From NCBI RefSeq assembly GCF_008831285.2, contig NC_045138.2:38121115-38185114 (forward strand): 64,000 nt of DNA, written 5' to 3'. Source of the DNA: Nymphaea colorata (lineage: Eukaryota; Streptophyta; Magnoliopsida; Nymphaeales; Nymphaeaceae). Position numbers and translations under genes: made by a program. Shown here in pieces: positions 13,077 through 25,333 of the stretch (position 1 is the first letter of the stretch; each line of letters starts with the position of its first letter). The notes beneath the pieces are model-generated. The model saw nothing but the letters and a program-made list of their open reading frames with translations, had not been told where the DNA came from and did no database searches.

Positions 13077-13843
13077 CCAGAGATAGCGGATGGAAAAAAT
13101 AAAAAAGGCCACCAAATGATTTTACAATGTTTTGAATGATGTGGATCGTGGACATTTGAATCTGTTAGTGTGAGGCCTTTTCCTGTAAATAATGCTTTGT
13201 TGTTTGAGGTGACTGCAGTGTATTCTGTAAAAATGGTTCCGCTTATGCGGGCATGACTTTTTGTGAGACGTTCATAGAACTCTGAAGAGGTTGTACATGT
13301 TTGGCAAATAGCCGGTTTTCCCATTGGTTTAGAGTGCATAATTAGTTTGTTTCCATCTGTTATATTCGAGTAATCGGAGACTGCTCAATCTGTCTAGAAA
13401 CTCATTCAAGATTTAGGTACACAAACTGTAAAACCATCTGAAAATTTATACATGAGAATATCTTTCACAGTAAGAAAATCCTGCAATAAACTTGACACAA
13501 ACTAGAATGCAAAACCATCTACTTTTTCATATGTAATTACATTAAGATGTCTTTCAGGATCAAATATTCATCAAATTCAGTAAGAAAATCCTGCAGCGAA
13601 ACCGATTTGAGTAGTTGAATTTGTAGACCGATGGGTATGGATCGTCTCCCAACTGTCTTTAACTCCTTACCGACTAGAGAAAATGGGGGAGAAGTTTGGA
13701 GCGCCAAACCGGGTCCCCTGAATTGGACTCAAATCCAACCCATTAACGCGGAAACGTCCTAAACCTCGCATAAATCACAGTGGAGAGAGAAAGCGAGGGG
13801 AGGAGAGGGGAAGAAGAAGAAAGCACAAGAAGAAGAAGAAGAA

Positions 13844-14623
13844 ATGGAAGATGTGATAACGGATTTCCCTCCGCCTTCCCGTCTCTTCTTCGATGACCTC
13901 AACAACTTCTCCTCGCTTCCTCAACCCCTCCCTTCCCCCTTCCTCCTCCTCTCCAACCCTAACCCTAATGCCGAGCCCTCCTCGCCGTTGGAACCCTCCT
14001 TGCTGATCGTCGCCGTCTCTCGCCCGTCCACCTTCCTCCTCCACCACCTCCGCGGAAGAGCCCTCGTCGGAACCCTGGTTCTCCCCGAATTTTCCGTTGC
14101 CGCGAACTCTCTCGACTCCTCCTCCCTGGACAACAACTCCGCCCACCTCTACGCCCTCGACACCGCTCCCGGCGTGCTTCTCGCGCTGATTCAGTATCAG
14201 ATCCCTCCGGAGAGGTCTTCAGCGGTCGCGAAGGTCGTCTTCGAGAAGATTCGACCGAAGAGAGTATTGATTCTGTCGTCGATTCAGAGTATGAACTTCA
14301 GAGGTAAGATCTATAACGACGAGCGCTTCGCATTTAAGCTCGAAACCCTAGAGCAGAGACTCGACCCAGAGGGTCCTTTGGTGAGAGAATTGAGTTACTT
14401 TCCGTCTGGTAGTTTAATCGAAGGAATCGCGGCTTCGTTGTTGGCTGCCTGTCAGGTTCGGAAGATTAAGGGGACATTGGTAGTGTCTTGGCCGGAGTCG
14501 CAGGTTTCTGTGGTTCTGTTAAGGTCTGTCCTGAGGAACATAGTGGGTGGTCTGGATTTTAGTCCCAGTTTGGAGACATCTCCGTTTAAAGATGTTCTTG
14601 CTGAGTCTGAAATGTACATATGA
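13844..14623 (+). CDS. Proteasome assembly chaperone 1-like protein
   Basis: Single-exon frame of 259 residues. The pattern resembles plant PAC1 (PSMG1-like) proteins: a Pro/Ser-rich N-terminus (about 1-50), a hydrophobic strand 'LLIVAVSRPSTFLLHHL' (about 53-69), 'RVLILSSIQSMNF' in mid-protein, and 'LSYFPSGSLIEGIAASLLAACQ' features followed by 'KGTLVVSWPE' (about residues 210-219). The length is close to the family's usual size. PAC1 proteins pair with PAC2 to help assemble the 20S proteasome alpha ring, and that role is inferred from resemblance alone. The start codon sits in a GAA-rich leader (about 13815-13843). The gene lies about 770 bp after the MACPF stop, in the same orientation but presumably as a separate transcription unit. 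The alternative is a plant-specific hypothetical protein. Confidence 0.65.
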   Translation: MEDVITDFPPPSRLFFDDLNNFSSLPQPLPSPFLLLSNPNPNAEPSSPLEPSLLIVAVSRPSTFLLHHLRGRALVGTLVLPEFSVAANSLDSSSLDNNSAHLYALDTAPGVLLALIQYQIPPERSSAVAKVVFEKIRPKRVLILSSIQSMNFRGKIYNDERFAFKLETLEQRLDPEGPLVRELSYFPSGSLIEGIAASLLAACQVRKIKGTLVVSWPESQVSVVLLRSVLRNIVGGLDFSPSLETSPFKDVLAESEMYI

Positions 14624-16989
14624 TCTTACTTGTCTTCCAATTTATTGGTTATGTTGTGAGTTCATACATTTACATGAAGCAGATTTTCTACGAGTTCTAG
14701 GCTTTTTGCACAAATTGGTTTTGAGAGATGGGAAAAAGACTTAGCTGGTTGGTTTTGTTCTTTGTGGAGGACTGGTCTGGATTATGAAATACTTCTAAAA
14801 CAACTGGAGTTCTAACGTTTTTTGTTTACACAGTTCATTCCTCATGGGTTTGTGTGGCACTTGGAGATTGAAAGAGAGAATTTCTGAAGTTTATGAATGT
14901 CTGAGCTGACAGGAATTTAGCAAGTAGATACATGCGCTTCCTGATTTCAACCCCAAATTTCTTGGATTCTGCTTACCTCCATCCCAGTATATAAGCTAAC
15001 AATGATTCAGTAGTTAACTGCTCTTTCATCTGCGGGCAAGCAAATTTACCAATATCTTACATTCAAGGATGGTTGGGTTGGGCTAGGTTCCTAAATGTGG
15101 GAATGCACCCCCTTTGATTTACTGGACCGTAAGTTTCAATTTAGGGCCCTATTTACCTGTTAAACTGCATGCTTCATACTTGTTATCGTACAGATCATAC
15201 CTGCAACATTTCCATCTGTTTTTAGCTTCAGAGGTTTAGACATATCACGTACTTGGGAAGGATGCATTTTACTTCCTGCATTTGTTATAAATGACTTAGC
15301 TAGTTTATGTTTGGGAAAAGCTCTCCCGGTCTGGTAGTAAACTTGGAGGAAGTTGAATTTAGGAGGAACTGATCGAGAGATAGAAAACTTATTATAGGCA
15401 ATCAGAAACGACAAAAGCAGGAACATAGGGCATCAACCTTGATGCGATTCTGCTATGTTAGAAAACTTATCCTATATTTCTGTCGTATGTTCAAGTAAAA
15501 TTGGGTCGCCACCACCTTCATTTTTGGAATGCATGTCCGTTGTCTTGTACAGTGGCAGTTTATAGCTAGATGTTTAACAAGCTAAATAAAGTCATTTGAA
15601 TATCTTCTTTTGGCTCCAGATCTTGTGTTATTGCTTAGGTGTTGAGGCTGGGGTTCAATGCTTAGGCGTGCTTTAACATATAGTACACCTTTTTTCATAA
15701 AATTAACAGTGCGTATTAGTCTTTGTGTTGAGAAAAAAGGAATTGATTGAGATCCTTTTTCCAAATGCACAACATTTTACAAGAGGCTAAGGCCTCTAGT
15801 CTATGACTTTTGGGTCGATTCTTGGGCTTGTACAAATAAATATCTCACAGGCACACATGTATCTATTGTGCATAATGCATGGTGCATATTAGTCTCACAA
15901 AGGGGTTGGTGGAGTCTGTAGAATTGTAGTCTATGTAATATCTGTACGCCTATTCGGTGGGAAGCTTGGAAAGCACTACACAAATAACACGGACACATTG
16001 GAGAACGAGATATTGGGGAATTACTATACACTATGAGACTTATTTCGACCCCAAACTAACAAAGTTGTTCAATGAAGGCCAATAATTTGACGGTCTCAGC
16101 TGCGAAGGACTTGGAAAAGCTTCTAAATATTTTGATCTGGGTCTGAAAATGTTGAGGGGTATTGGAAAGAAACTCTGTTCATTCCCTCCTATCTCGGCAA
16201 CGACCACAAACTTTAGACGATGTTTCCGAAGGAAATTGTCTTCATCTTATATGGTTCGTACTGCTCCGGTATGTCATTAGCCAAATACAAGTGTCATTGC
16301 CCGATTCTGTATTCAAACAGAAGACCTCATGTCCTGAACCTATTCTCCAGGTTCAACACTCAAGCTGTACCGCTTTTCTTGATTGTCGCTTGGGTTGGAC
16401 TTGTTGGGTTTGAATGAAAACCTTGAATTTCTTTCTCAGGATTAACACGCCTGAAAAAAATCATCTGTCTAACAAACAGGCAGAGGGATATGAAGTCTAT
16501 GAAAGCCTCCAGCCCGCCCATCACTTTCTTCCAATTGAATGTATGGTGCCAGATAGATTATTTCTGATGGTGTGTCTGGCGGAGCAGTCTCCGAACCATT
16601 TTGAAATGGTTTCTCACGCCTGTGACGGATTGTAATTAAATGCCGTATATTAGATTTCATCTACTGAATGATTTAGGTATGGCTTCTCGCGTGGCTTGGG
16701 ACCTGTGATCGCATTTCTTGCGTTCGAGGAAACTTGGGCTTGCTGCTTTCTGTTTGCCCTTCGAACTTGCATCTCAAAGGGGCAAGGGCCATGGCATCCC
16801 AATCCTTTCTATAATTTATAAATTCTTTTAGTTTAGATGGTTACCAAATGGTTAATTTATCGTTAAAAATACTGTAAGCCGTTGCTAAAAAAAATACCAT
16901 AAACTTTTGCTGCTGTACAGAATATCACATATATTCTTATAGCAATCATTTTAAGCAACATAGTTTAACTTTTTGCCACCCAGCATATC

Positions 16990-16999
16990 ACACACACAC

Positions 17000-17049
<50 letters not shown>
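16990..17049. repeat. (CA)n(TA)n compound microsatellite
   Basis: A short CA run followed by more than 20 TA units. Confidence 0.9.
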
Positions 17050-17052
<3 letters not shown>

Positions 17053-17109
17053 GGGACCAACACAGAAAGGTTCTCTCGCCCAACCATATTTGGGCATCCC
17101 ACTTAGCAA

Positions 17110-17470
17110 GTTAACACGTGTAAATATGATTTGATCAATTGAACAGTTTCAAAAAAATTAGATATGAATAAAAATTTAATATCCAATTAAGAAATCGGAT
17201 TGGATTTGGATTTAAGAAACGATGTTCGATTGAATTCGGATTCAGATTTAGACTAGATTGAATTTTAAATGAATGTACGGTATCCAATGCTTTTGCATTT
17301 TAAAAATCGGTCAAATTCGGATTTAGATTCAAATTGTAAAATCATGTTTTGGAATCAGATATGATTTTTTTGGTTTCTATTTTGAATCTGAATTTGAATC
17401 TAATGTAAATATATGACTGTACGAAAAAACAGATCCAGATTTAAGCCCGATCAGTTGACGTCCCTACACG
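17110..17470. mobile_element. Possible truncated MITE, GGATT-rich
   Basis: The body repeats words such as 'ggattcggatt' and 'gattcaaatt' on both strands. The right end reads 'TTGACGTCCCTA', which resembles the TTGAC..CCCTA ends common in plant hAT-like MITEs. No matching left end is seen, so the element would be truncated. A similar word composition occurs at about 27690-28060 and 22930-23200. Confidence 0.3.
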
Positions 17471-18032
17471 GATGATGATGACTTGCGATTTTATGTACTA
17501 CTTTGGTGTCCGTCATTCAATACTGATGGGCACGGCAAAAGAGAGGCATGTTTGATTGGACAACCGGTTCTGGAGAGAACGCCTGTTTCTAGAACACGGT
17601 GCTTCGTTCCAGGCGTTCCATGGTGGAACGTGTGCCACAGAAATACTTTCGTGTACTTTTTAGCATTCGATAGAACACGGACCCACGATAACGCTGGCGT
17701 TACAGGAATGTCAGCCAGAACAGCGTCTGAGGGGTGTAAATCTTGGGTCAGATCCGGTCATTTTTGGGCAGAACAGTTCACATATAAAATATTTAGCTGT
17801 CTGTTCCCTTGTCTGCATTCCGTGGGCAGGCACCTAAATGCGAACTGCCCAAGCAGCCAAAACTACTAGCATTTATGATCAAAGTAAAAATTGCAAAAAG
17901 TGTCAGGGACACGCTTAATGAAAAATACAAACAATTCACACTAGAAGTAAAAAAAAAGAAAAGAAAAAAAAAATCTCTGGAAACTTGAGTTTTGAACGAT
18001 GACGACCGATCATTGTTTAACATTTCTTTTCA

Positions 18033-18266
18033 GAAGAAAATGGCGCAGTTCGTCAGTGTGGTCGAACGATTGGGGCACAGAGATTGATTCCACCACCAGC
18101 GATCAACCCCAGTGGAGATTTTGGTTTCCGATCACTAATCCATGAAAGGAGAGAATCTTTCTTCGCTCTGCAGAGGCAGTTCTTGCACTTTGACCAAATA
18201 TGGAGTCACTTATACAACAGGGATGAGGTAGCTGCTAGTTTCGGGCTGGACAACAGAATCTGCTAA
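18033..18266 (+). CDS. Candidate orphan terminal exon, function unknown
   Basis: After a pyrimidine-rich tract and a CAG acceptor-like site at 18030-18032, an open stretch of about 78 codons runs to a TAA at 18264-18266. Its composition is protein-like, unlike the AT-rich surroundings. The residues include 'RRESFFALQRQFLHFDQIW' and 'NRDEVAASFGLDNRIC'. There is no upstream ATG in this frame, although an ATG in another frame at 18040 gives only 14 codons. I do not recognise a family. It may be the last exon of a gene whose upstream exons I could not find, or a captured gene fragment. Confidence is low. Confidence 0.3.
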   Translation, partial: EENGAVRQCGRTIGAQRLIPPPAINPSGDFGFRSLIHERRESFFALQRQFLHFDQIWSHLYNRDEVAASFGLDNRIC

Positions 18267-18382
18267 GTTATGAAGAAAACCGTCAAAACCATTTTTGACA
18301 AAGAGATTCATAGCATATCTACCAATAAATAGCATTGGGTAGCAGTGATTAAATGGAGTTGAAGATCTTCACGTATGATTTG

Positions 18383-18385
<3 letters not shown>

Positions 18386-18450
<65 letters not shown>
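18386..18450. repeat. Compound (TA)n(CA)n microsatellite
   Basis: TA runs interrupted by TGTA, ending in about nine CA units. Another TA tract lies at 19110-19132. Confidence 0.85.
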
Positions 18451-18854
18451 AAGAGTAAATACTGTTATGTGTCAGTTGCCACATTAATTTTGTCATTAAA
18501 AGCACCTTAAGTCATGGTTAAAGACACTATGAATTGTTAGTTTGTTACCACTCATAAACGGTCATTAACGCTATGTAACAGTTGTTTTTGTTAGAATTTG
18601 GATCCCACGAAATCTGCACTAAGTCTGGTCTCTCCATGCCATGCCAACCAATAAAACTGAGGAGAAGAACAAAGACGGTGCATCACAGGCAACTACAACA
18701 AATCTCCAGCAAGATTGTCGCATAGGTCAAGGACATAAAAAGGGAGATAAAGGTGCTAAAAAAAATTAAAGATGACGCCCACCTAAGCATGCGTAGATCT
18801 GATTATAGATATAAACGCACTTAAACATATGTATTAAATCCCTACCACACTAGC

Positions 18855-19005
18855 GGAGCCATAAATTTTGGCTGGAGGGGGCATTAATTCAATAACTTTA
18901 ATGCTTTTAAGAGCAGTTATATATGTAAACAATCAAATGTATCAAATTATTAATGTAAAAATAAAGTAAGACAACTGCCCACACCAGCCACCATGTGGTC
19001 GGATC
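18855..19005. repeat. Dispersed repeat fragment related to 1475-1630 and 2615-2735
   Basis: Three places in the window share an arrangement: a 'ggagcca' or 'tggctcc' end, an AT-rich body with 'gtaaacaa' or 'ttgtttata' words, and a 'gcccacac' or 'caattgccca' segment. They are 1475-1630, 2615-2735 (opposite orientation) and 18855-19005. Copies are diverged, with no intact ends or coding capacity. The class is not determined. Confidence 0.35.
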
Positions 19006-20524
19006 TTGGATGCAGTAGAACTACTTATCCGAACCATGTTAGTTCATGGTGTGTTTCCTTTCAGTTTTTTAGTAGCAGGATTTTTATTTTCAGCCATTCT
19101 GCATACAATAGCATATATATATATATATATATGTATGTAAAAGATGTTGGGATGAGAGAGAAAGGGAGAGATACTATTCAATTTATGTCAGCTCTTGCTT
19201 AGTTGTTCAGTTGGCCAGCCTTGTCGGCAGCTGAGTGCATGTTAGACGTTAAGGCTGTCAGTGAGATTGCAGACAAAGCTGTGTTTTGTGAGAGAAACCC
19301 TGAACGGAAGTAGGTGGACCAAGAAAGTCTCATCAGTCGTCTTCTACTACAGTACAGTCCAAGCCAAGCGTGTTTGTATCCAAATCTGCAAACTGGTCTG
19401 TTTCCATTTGAAACATGCGCTGCAACTTAGGAGTTTCTGCAAGAATATATGCCTGGCTGTCCAAGTTGTTCTGTTGTGGGTTGGGATCAGCTTGGCTGTA
19501 TTATTTAGTTGAATGAGTGAAGTGAACTTCAAGTTCAGTTCAAGCTGTATCACAAAGGAAACGATGTTTGGATTGGATGGCAATCTTCTGGGAATTGAAC
19601 AGGAGCAGTTTGCAAACAATTATATAGATACGAGACTATTTCTGGATTTAATCCTTATCGTTCTGTATCTTATGTACCACTTAATGTGTACTCTTAGCAT
19701 TCTTTTTCGTCAAGTTAATGTACTTAGCTTATACACCTTTCTGTTTGTATTGTTTTAGTAGAACATGTGTACAAGGAAAAAATCTCAACCAATCATGTAA
19801 CCCATCTATTTGAGATTAATAATGGGCCTCATTGAATAGAGAAGAATATATACTTCCAGTATATGCTTTCACCTGCCAATAGACTTCCAAACTCTAGATT
19901 GGCGATGGTTGATAAGCTTCATACTGGAAGTGGGGACTCAGATGATCCCCTCATGCCCCATCCTTGCCTCTTATCGTCACGCTCTTTGTTGAATGAAATT
20001 TGTTCGTAAGGATGGAGCTATAACAGTTCATTCCACATTCAACAATGAATCTTCACATTCAAAAAATTAGGGCAGATTCATATAATACCTTTAAAAGTAT
20101 TATGTGAATCTCACTCAATTTTAGGATAGATTCATGAAATAGCTACAAACTGTTACATTTGCCGCCGAACGGGCCATAAGGGTTCAAATGGCCCCAATTG
20201 GTCCACCTTTAGGTCCAGACCTAACTGCTTTTGGGTCCTATGGAGAAGGCAGCTTCTAGCAATCTAAAGGCCCCATTAAGCAGACAAGTTTTGCTTGGTC
20301 CACTAACTGACCCGGATCCAAATCACCTTCATCTTTACTATGAAGGGTGATCAATGCAAACAATTAATATGTCCCCTCACAGAAGTTGGCCAGCTACCTC
20401 TCCTTCCTTCATTCCATTCATTCATTCATTCATTTGTTCTACGGTTCTTCTTTTGTGTGGATCATTTGTCTGTCAAGATGTAAAGACAGGCCCAGACGAA
20501 GCATCACCGGTTCTGATGAAGCAG

Positions 20525-20745
20525 AATCCATGCAGGGGCGGAGCCAGAAATTTTTCATAAGGCAAGCCAAATTAAAGTTTCTAAATTTTGAATAGAGCCG
20601 AAATATCATTTTTTCAAAATTTTTATATAGAACAAGTGAATTTTTTTCCAAATTTCACTTTTTTAAAATTTACATATAATTTTTTTTTTTGAGGTGGGGC
20701 TAGAGCCCAAGCTGGTCCTACCGTGGCTCCACCCCTGAATCCATG
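20525..20745. mobile_element. hAT-type MITE with 8-bp target duplication
   Basis: A 205-bp element (20533-20737) begins CAGGGGCGGAGCCA and ends TGGCTCCACCCCTG, giving imperfect terminal inverted repeats of about 14 bp. It is flanked on both sides by the direct repeat AATCCATG (20525-20532 and 20738-20745). An 8-bp duplication and CAGGG..CCCTG ends are typical of hAT-superfamily nonautonomous elements. The interior is AT-rich and noncoding. Confidence 0.85.
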
Positions 20746-23700
20746 TCCAAACATGTCAAGCCATTTTGCCAGCCACAAAGATTCAGTTCAAGTGAGAGGC
20801 AGGCTGTTGACAACTGAAGATCTGTGATGGATGATGGTCTCAACAAATAAAAGCAGAACGTTACAATATTAGCCACAGTAAAGATGTGCCCAAATTTACT
20901 CCATCTGCACGCTGCATTTAATACTGTTCATGGCGGTGTCTGCGCATCGGTCGCGTTCATTGCCTTATTAATAAGATTCAACATCTGAAAGTTAGGTGAA
21001 GACGGGAAAAGCCAGAAGCTATATATGAGCTTTGAGTTTATCTTAAGAAATCACAGTCAGTAGTCACATGGTCTTGGTGAGCTCAATTCGCCTAGTGGGT
21101 CAGTCCCAGGCTTGATATAGAAGTGAACCATGGTCATGAGCATGGGCTGCACAGATCGACCGTGTGGGTTCCGTCGTAAGAGACGACGCCGGATTCACAC
21201 AGTTCACCTATGGTTGGGTCATATATGCCGGATTCCGGCACTTTTCGAGCTCCAAATTAAGGCAGAGATTAAGTTAATTAATTAACATCATGATCTTATA
21301 AGAGGGAACTTTTTAAACATTTGTCACACATGGGCAGGCACAGATGGAATAGTGGGACAAGAAAATTCATGTACAGACATCATTTCAGAGGATCGAGATG
21401 ACCATTTTTTTTTCCATTAAAAACACCAACATGTCTTCTTAGCTTGTAAAGCAAAGTCTAAACAAAGACTCGATCAGAAAGATCTTAGTTTGCCTTGTTG
21501 ACCTAAAAATAGCTGTAGATAAATGTGGAAGTGAGCAGTTCCGAGCGAGGATGAAGGAATTATTCCAACTAGAATAGTAAGCTAGGGATATTTGGGTAGG
21601 GAACCAAATGGGGAGGGTTGGTTCGGAGCATTATGATAGGCGATCAACTTGTTCCAGGACACAATAAAGGATGCCAATAAATGTTGAACATTTGGGAAGC
21701 AGTCTTGTTCTTTTGCTTGGTGAATGAATCCATCTGTGCCAGGTTTGCACACCAACCACATTTAAACGAGTCACCTTCCCATGTTGGCATGTTCATCTCA
21801 TTCATACAATATAAAATGAAAAGCTCTAATCGCTGGCCCTTCACATCCAGTGTACTTAATTAATCAAGCGTTTGATTAATCAAGAGTTGCGGATTTTGGA
21901 CGGGAAGGGAAATATTTTCCAGGGTCGCACCAAGTACCATCTTGTCATATCAGAAGGAAAAGTAATTGCATCGCCTTCAATGTGCCCCCCAAGTGCAGTA
22001 CGGTTCCAGTTTGCCTTCAAAAGCAGCAAACTAGAAGAAACTCTGGGTTGAAGGAGAGGGGAACTCATGACTATTTATTACTCACTTATTTTCAGGTCTG
22101 TTGCTTGCATTGGTGGAAAAATGTTGGACTCTCCTCCGAATTAAAAAAGATTCATAGAAAGCTGTCTTTGGAAAATTGAATGGCTAACAAAAAAAACATT
22201 AGATTGAAGTAGGACAAACATTTTTATCATCTAATATTACTTAACACTTTTTTCAAGTTGTTCTTCTCTTAACTTTCATTTCATTCAGACCAGTGACTTT
22301 GGAAAGACAGAGTCATCATTCACCGACTCTCGAGCCTATTATAAACTGGAATTGATTATGTTATTAACGTCATGTTAGATATATTATATTTTGTTAAGAT
22401 CGTTAAATTTAAATGAATAATCAAACGTTATTGTAGCGGGGAAGAGAATATTTTTTAAAAGAAAATTGATGAAACCGAAGCCTTTTTTTTTTTTTTTTCA
22501 GTCAGAAGGGAATTACTTGTTGCCGGAGGGGTTTTGGTGGCAATTTTTTTTTCTTGTCAAAAAATATCTTTAAGAAGCATCCTTCTTATAACCAAACGAA
22601 AAGGCAAATTTGAAAATGTCGAAAAGTTTACAATTTATAGGAACCTTATCTACATATCCAAACTAATCGAAATATGATTTTCTAATTTATGGAGCACCAG
22701 TTAGAAAATAGAGAAAAAAAATAAAGAAATTAAATTTTGGAATGCAATAACACACAAAATTTGTGCAATTAAGCAACCCATCTTGGTCCCGCTACCTCGT
22801 GGGCATGTTTTTTAAGCATTGCCGGCCAACATTTGAGCTTATTCATCAATACATCACAAGATTCAATAACGAGGCAGAAAAATCAGGCACAACTAATGAA
22901 TAAACTAATACCTTGAAAATGACCCAAAGAATCATACTCGAATCAATTTAAGATACGAAGTAGAGAGTGGTTCACTTTCTATGAGCTATGGTCATAGAAA
23001 TATCGAATATTATTCTATCTTTGAATTTGAATAAGATGTGGACTTGGAACTCCCCCAATTCCTTACCAACTGAATCAGATACAGACTCCAATGGATTTTC
23101 AAATCCAATTACATAATAAAGCTCCAAATTCGTGTTTCTTTCACCATATCCAAATCTAATCTTGACCGTCTCCAATTACCTAGTAAACGATCAACCGGAT
23201 TGTGGTAATTGCTAAACTGGATCCAATCGAAATCCCCTGTCTGCGTGTTCCAAACACTCATGTGAAGGACCTAGGTGGTAGTATCTATGGCTTTTGGACA
23301 TTAGATCACCACGTTCTTAGTTCTATTCGTTGACTTCTAGCTTATATATATATATATATATGCACCACTCTAAAGCAGCTTTGAAAAGTAAATACTGGTA
23401 CGAGGCGATGAAGGCGCCTTAATTCAAGGGGGAGGACAGAAGACACATGACATGATTCCTCAACTGCCCCCACGACTGCCCCTCCCCCTGCCTTATTTGA
23501 TTAAGAGGCAGGGATTTGTACAGGCGACGCAAACCTAACCCCCGCAGGCCTTGTATCACAGGATGCATCCCTTCTTTTCTTTCACGCGTTTGCATGTTGA
23601 GGTCAACGAAGGTAGGAATGGTTAACTTCCACTTCTCTTCCTCATGCTTAGTTGGGATCCATGTCTTGAGTGCAGTCAATCATCCTTGAGTTGATCTACA

Positions 23701-23910
23701 GTATGTTCTTGCACCAACTCCTGGAATCCACAGCTAAAAGTTTTATCATAAAAGGCGTGGGAGTGGAGTAATCTTCTGCTATCTTTGATTTCTGATGCTT
23801 TTCGGCTCAATCACATGGCAACCTTCCATTCCATGTGGACCCGTAACAGGCGCTCGATTCTTTCTCCCAATCTGCTTAAAATCTGGCAGAAGAAATGGAT
23901 AGAGATAAGC

Positions 23911-23914
<4 letters not shown>

Positions 23915-23978
<64 letters not shown>

Positions 23979-23992
23979 GAGAGAGAGAGAGA
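23915..23992. repeat. (TA)n(GA)n compound microsatellite
   Basis: About 31 TA units followed by seven GA units. Confidence 0.9.
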
Positions 23993-25333
23993 CTGACAAT
24001 GGGGTCAGTGGTGGGGCCCCAGACATCCCGGATCCAAGAAGTGAATGGAAAGTTGAATCTCTCACATAAATCACTCCATTCGTCTTCCTAAAGAGAAGTC
24101 TAGTCTAGTTTTTCAAACCCAAGTTCATGGCTGCATGTTATGTTGTGAGGGGAGAGTCCCCACAGATTGAGAGAGAGAAATAATTGATTTTGCACAAACT
24201 TTTGAGTAGTTCAATTACTATGCCGGTTGAGCACATATGTAGACTCGCCCCCCTATAACACAGGATTGTGTTTCGGTCACGATGGAGCCCACTTACCTTG
24301 GAAACGCTCTGTTACTCGACCACCGGAGGTGATGACCAGGTGGTAGGAGGGAGATGAAGGGTTTCAGGTTGAACTTTGAAGATCTTGAATCAAGTTTCAG
24401 TTCTGCTATTCATTTGCCTCGTCCTGACCCCTAAGCTTGGTGGTTCTGGCGCCAAACTTCAATTGAAATTGAGAAGTAAGCAACTTTTCGGCAGCTTCTC
24501 TTTTGATACTCCACCTGAATAGTAAGCTCGATCGTCGTATTACCACTACCTTTAAGCTTTTCGTTTTCTGTTTTTGGACTCTAATCCATATGCGACACAG
24601 GTAGCCTGCAATTTGGTAACTCACCTAAAATGGAAGCCACCAAAAGCCAAAAGAAAGTGGCGCATGAAAGCCAGCACCAGCAGCATCATTGGGAATGCGT
24701 GCAAGCAAGGGGAGTAGATTCAGTAGAACGAACAAAGGGACAGAGGTTTAGATCAAGATTCAAGTGGTTTAAGCAACCCAAGTATGCCAGCATTCATGCC
24801 GAAGCGGATAGGATTGGCCATACGTAGCCCGTGCTGTACATGAGCGGCCATGCCCGACCACGTGGCTCCTCATCAAGGAATTTTTATTAGGTGGGGCCAA
24901 AAATTTCAGGGTGGTCCATCAGATCTTAAGATTAATTTAAAACAAAGAAAAATCTAGAGAGCGTGATGAACATTTAAGAGGGAGAGCTCGAGACAAATCT
25001 CAACAAATAAATCATCAATGACATGGGATACAAGGCGGATAAAATGGAATTAAACAAGCAAAGAGACAAACTCTCGTTATCACAAAGAACAGGGCTTACC
25101 AACTTTCTCCTTATAGACTGCCACTATATATGTATTTAAACACGTATATGAAAAAAATCAAAGTAAAATATCCGAATAAAATATTCAACCTTCCCCCTCA
25201 AGCCCCCTTGGCCTCTATGATGATTGAGACCCTTCATCTCTTTGATGAATAATCACAAGATCTGACGGAGAGAGAGGTGGAGGTCAGGTGGGGGAGAGAG
25301 AAGGGCGAAAAAGAAAGAAATGAGGGGAGTTAA

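Larger units (their letters stand above)
14624..18032. other. Intergenic region
   Basis: No supported gene. The first few hundred bases are presumably 3'UTR of the preceding gene. The rest is AT-rich with short open frames that show no codon structure or domains. A (CA)n(TA)n tract lies at 16990-17049. Segment 17110-17470 is rich in GGATT/GAATC words and ends in 'TTGACGTCCCTA', like the end of a dispersed element. Confidence 0.55.
18267..25333. other. Intergenic region
   Basis: No supported gene in about 7 kb. It contains a hAT-type MITE (20533-20737), microsatellites at 19110-19132, 23343-23360 and 23915-23992, and several short open frames with no recognisable domains. The segment from about 25000 to 25333 is presumably the 3' flank of the minus-strand protease. 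Confidence 0.55.

Noticed and set aside
13775-14146. Minus-strand Gly/Glu-rich frame opposite the PAC1-like gene
   Set aside because: Antisense shadow of the CT-rich N-terminal coding region.
17483-17869. 128-residue plus-strand frame
   Set aside because: No domain or codon pattern. It lies next to repeat-like sequence and is probably an old element remnant.
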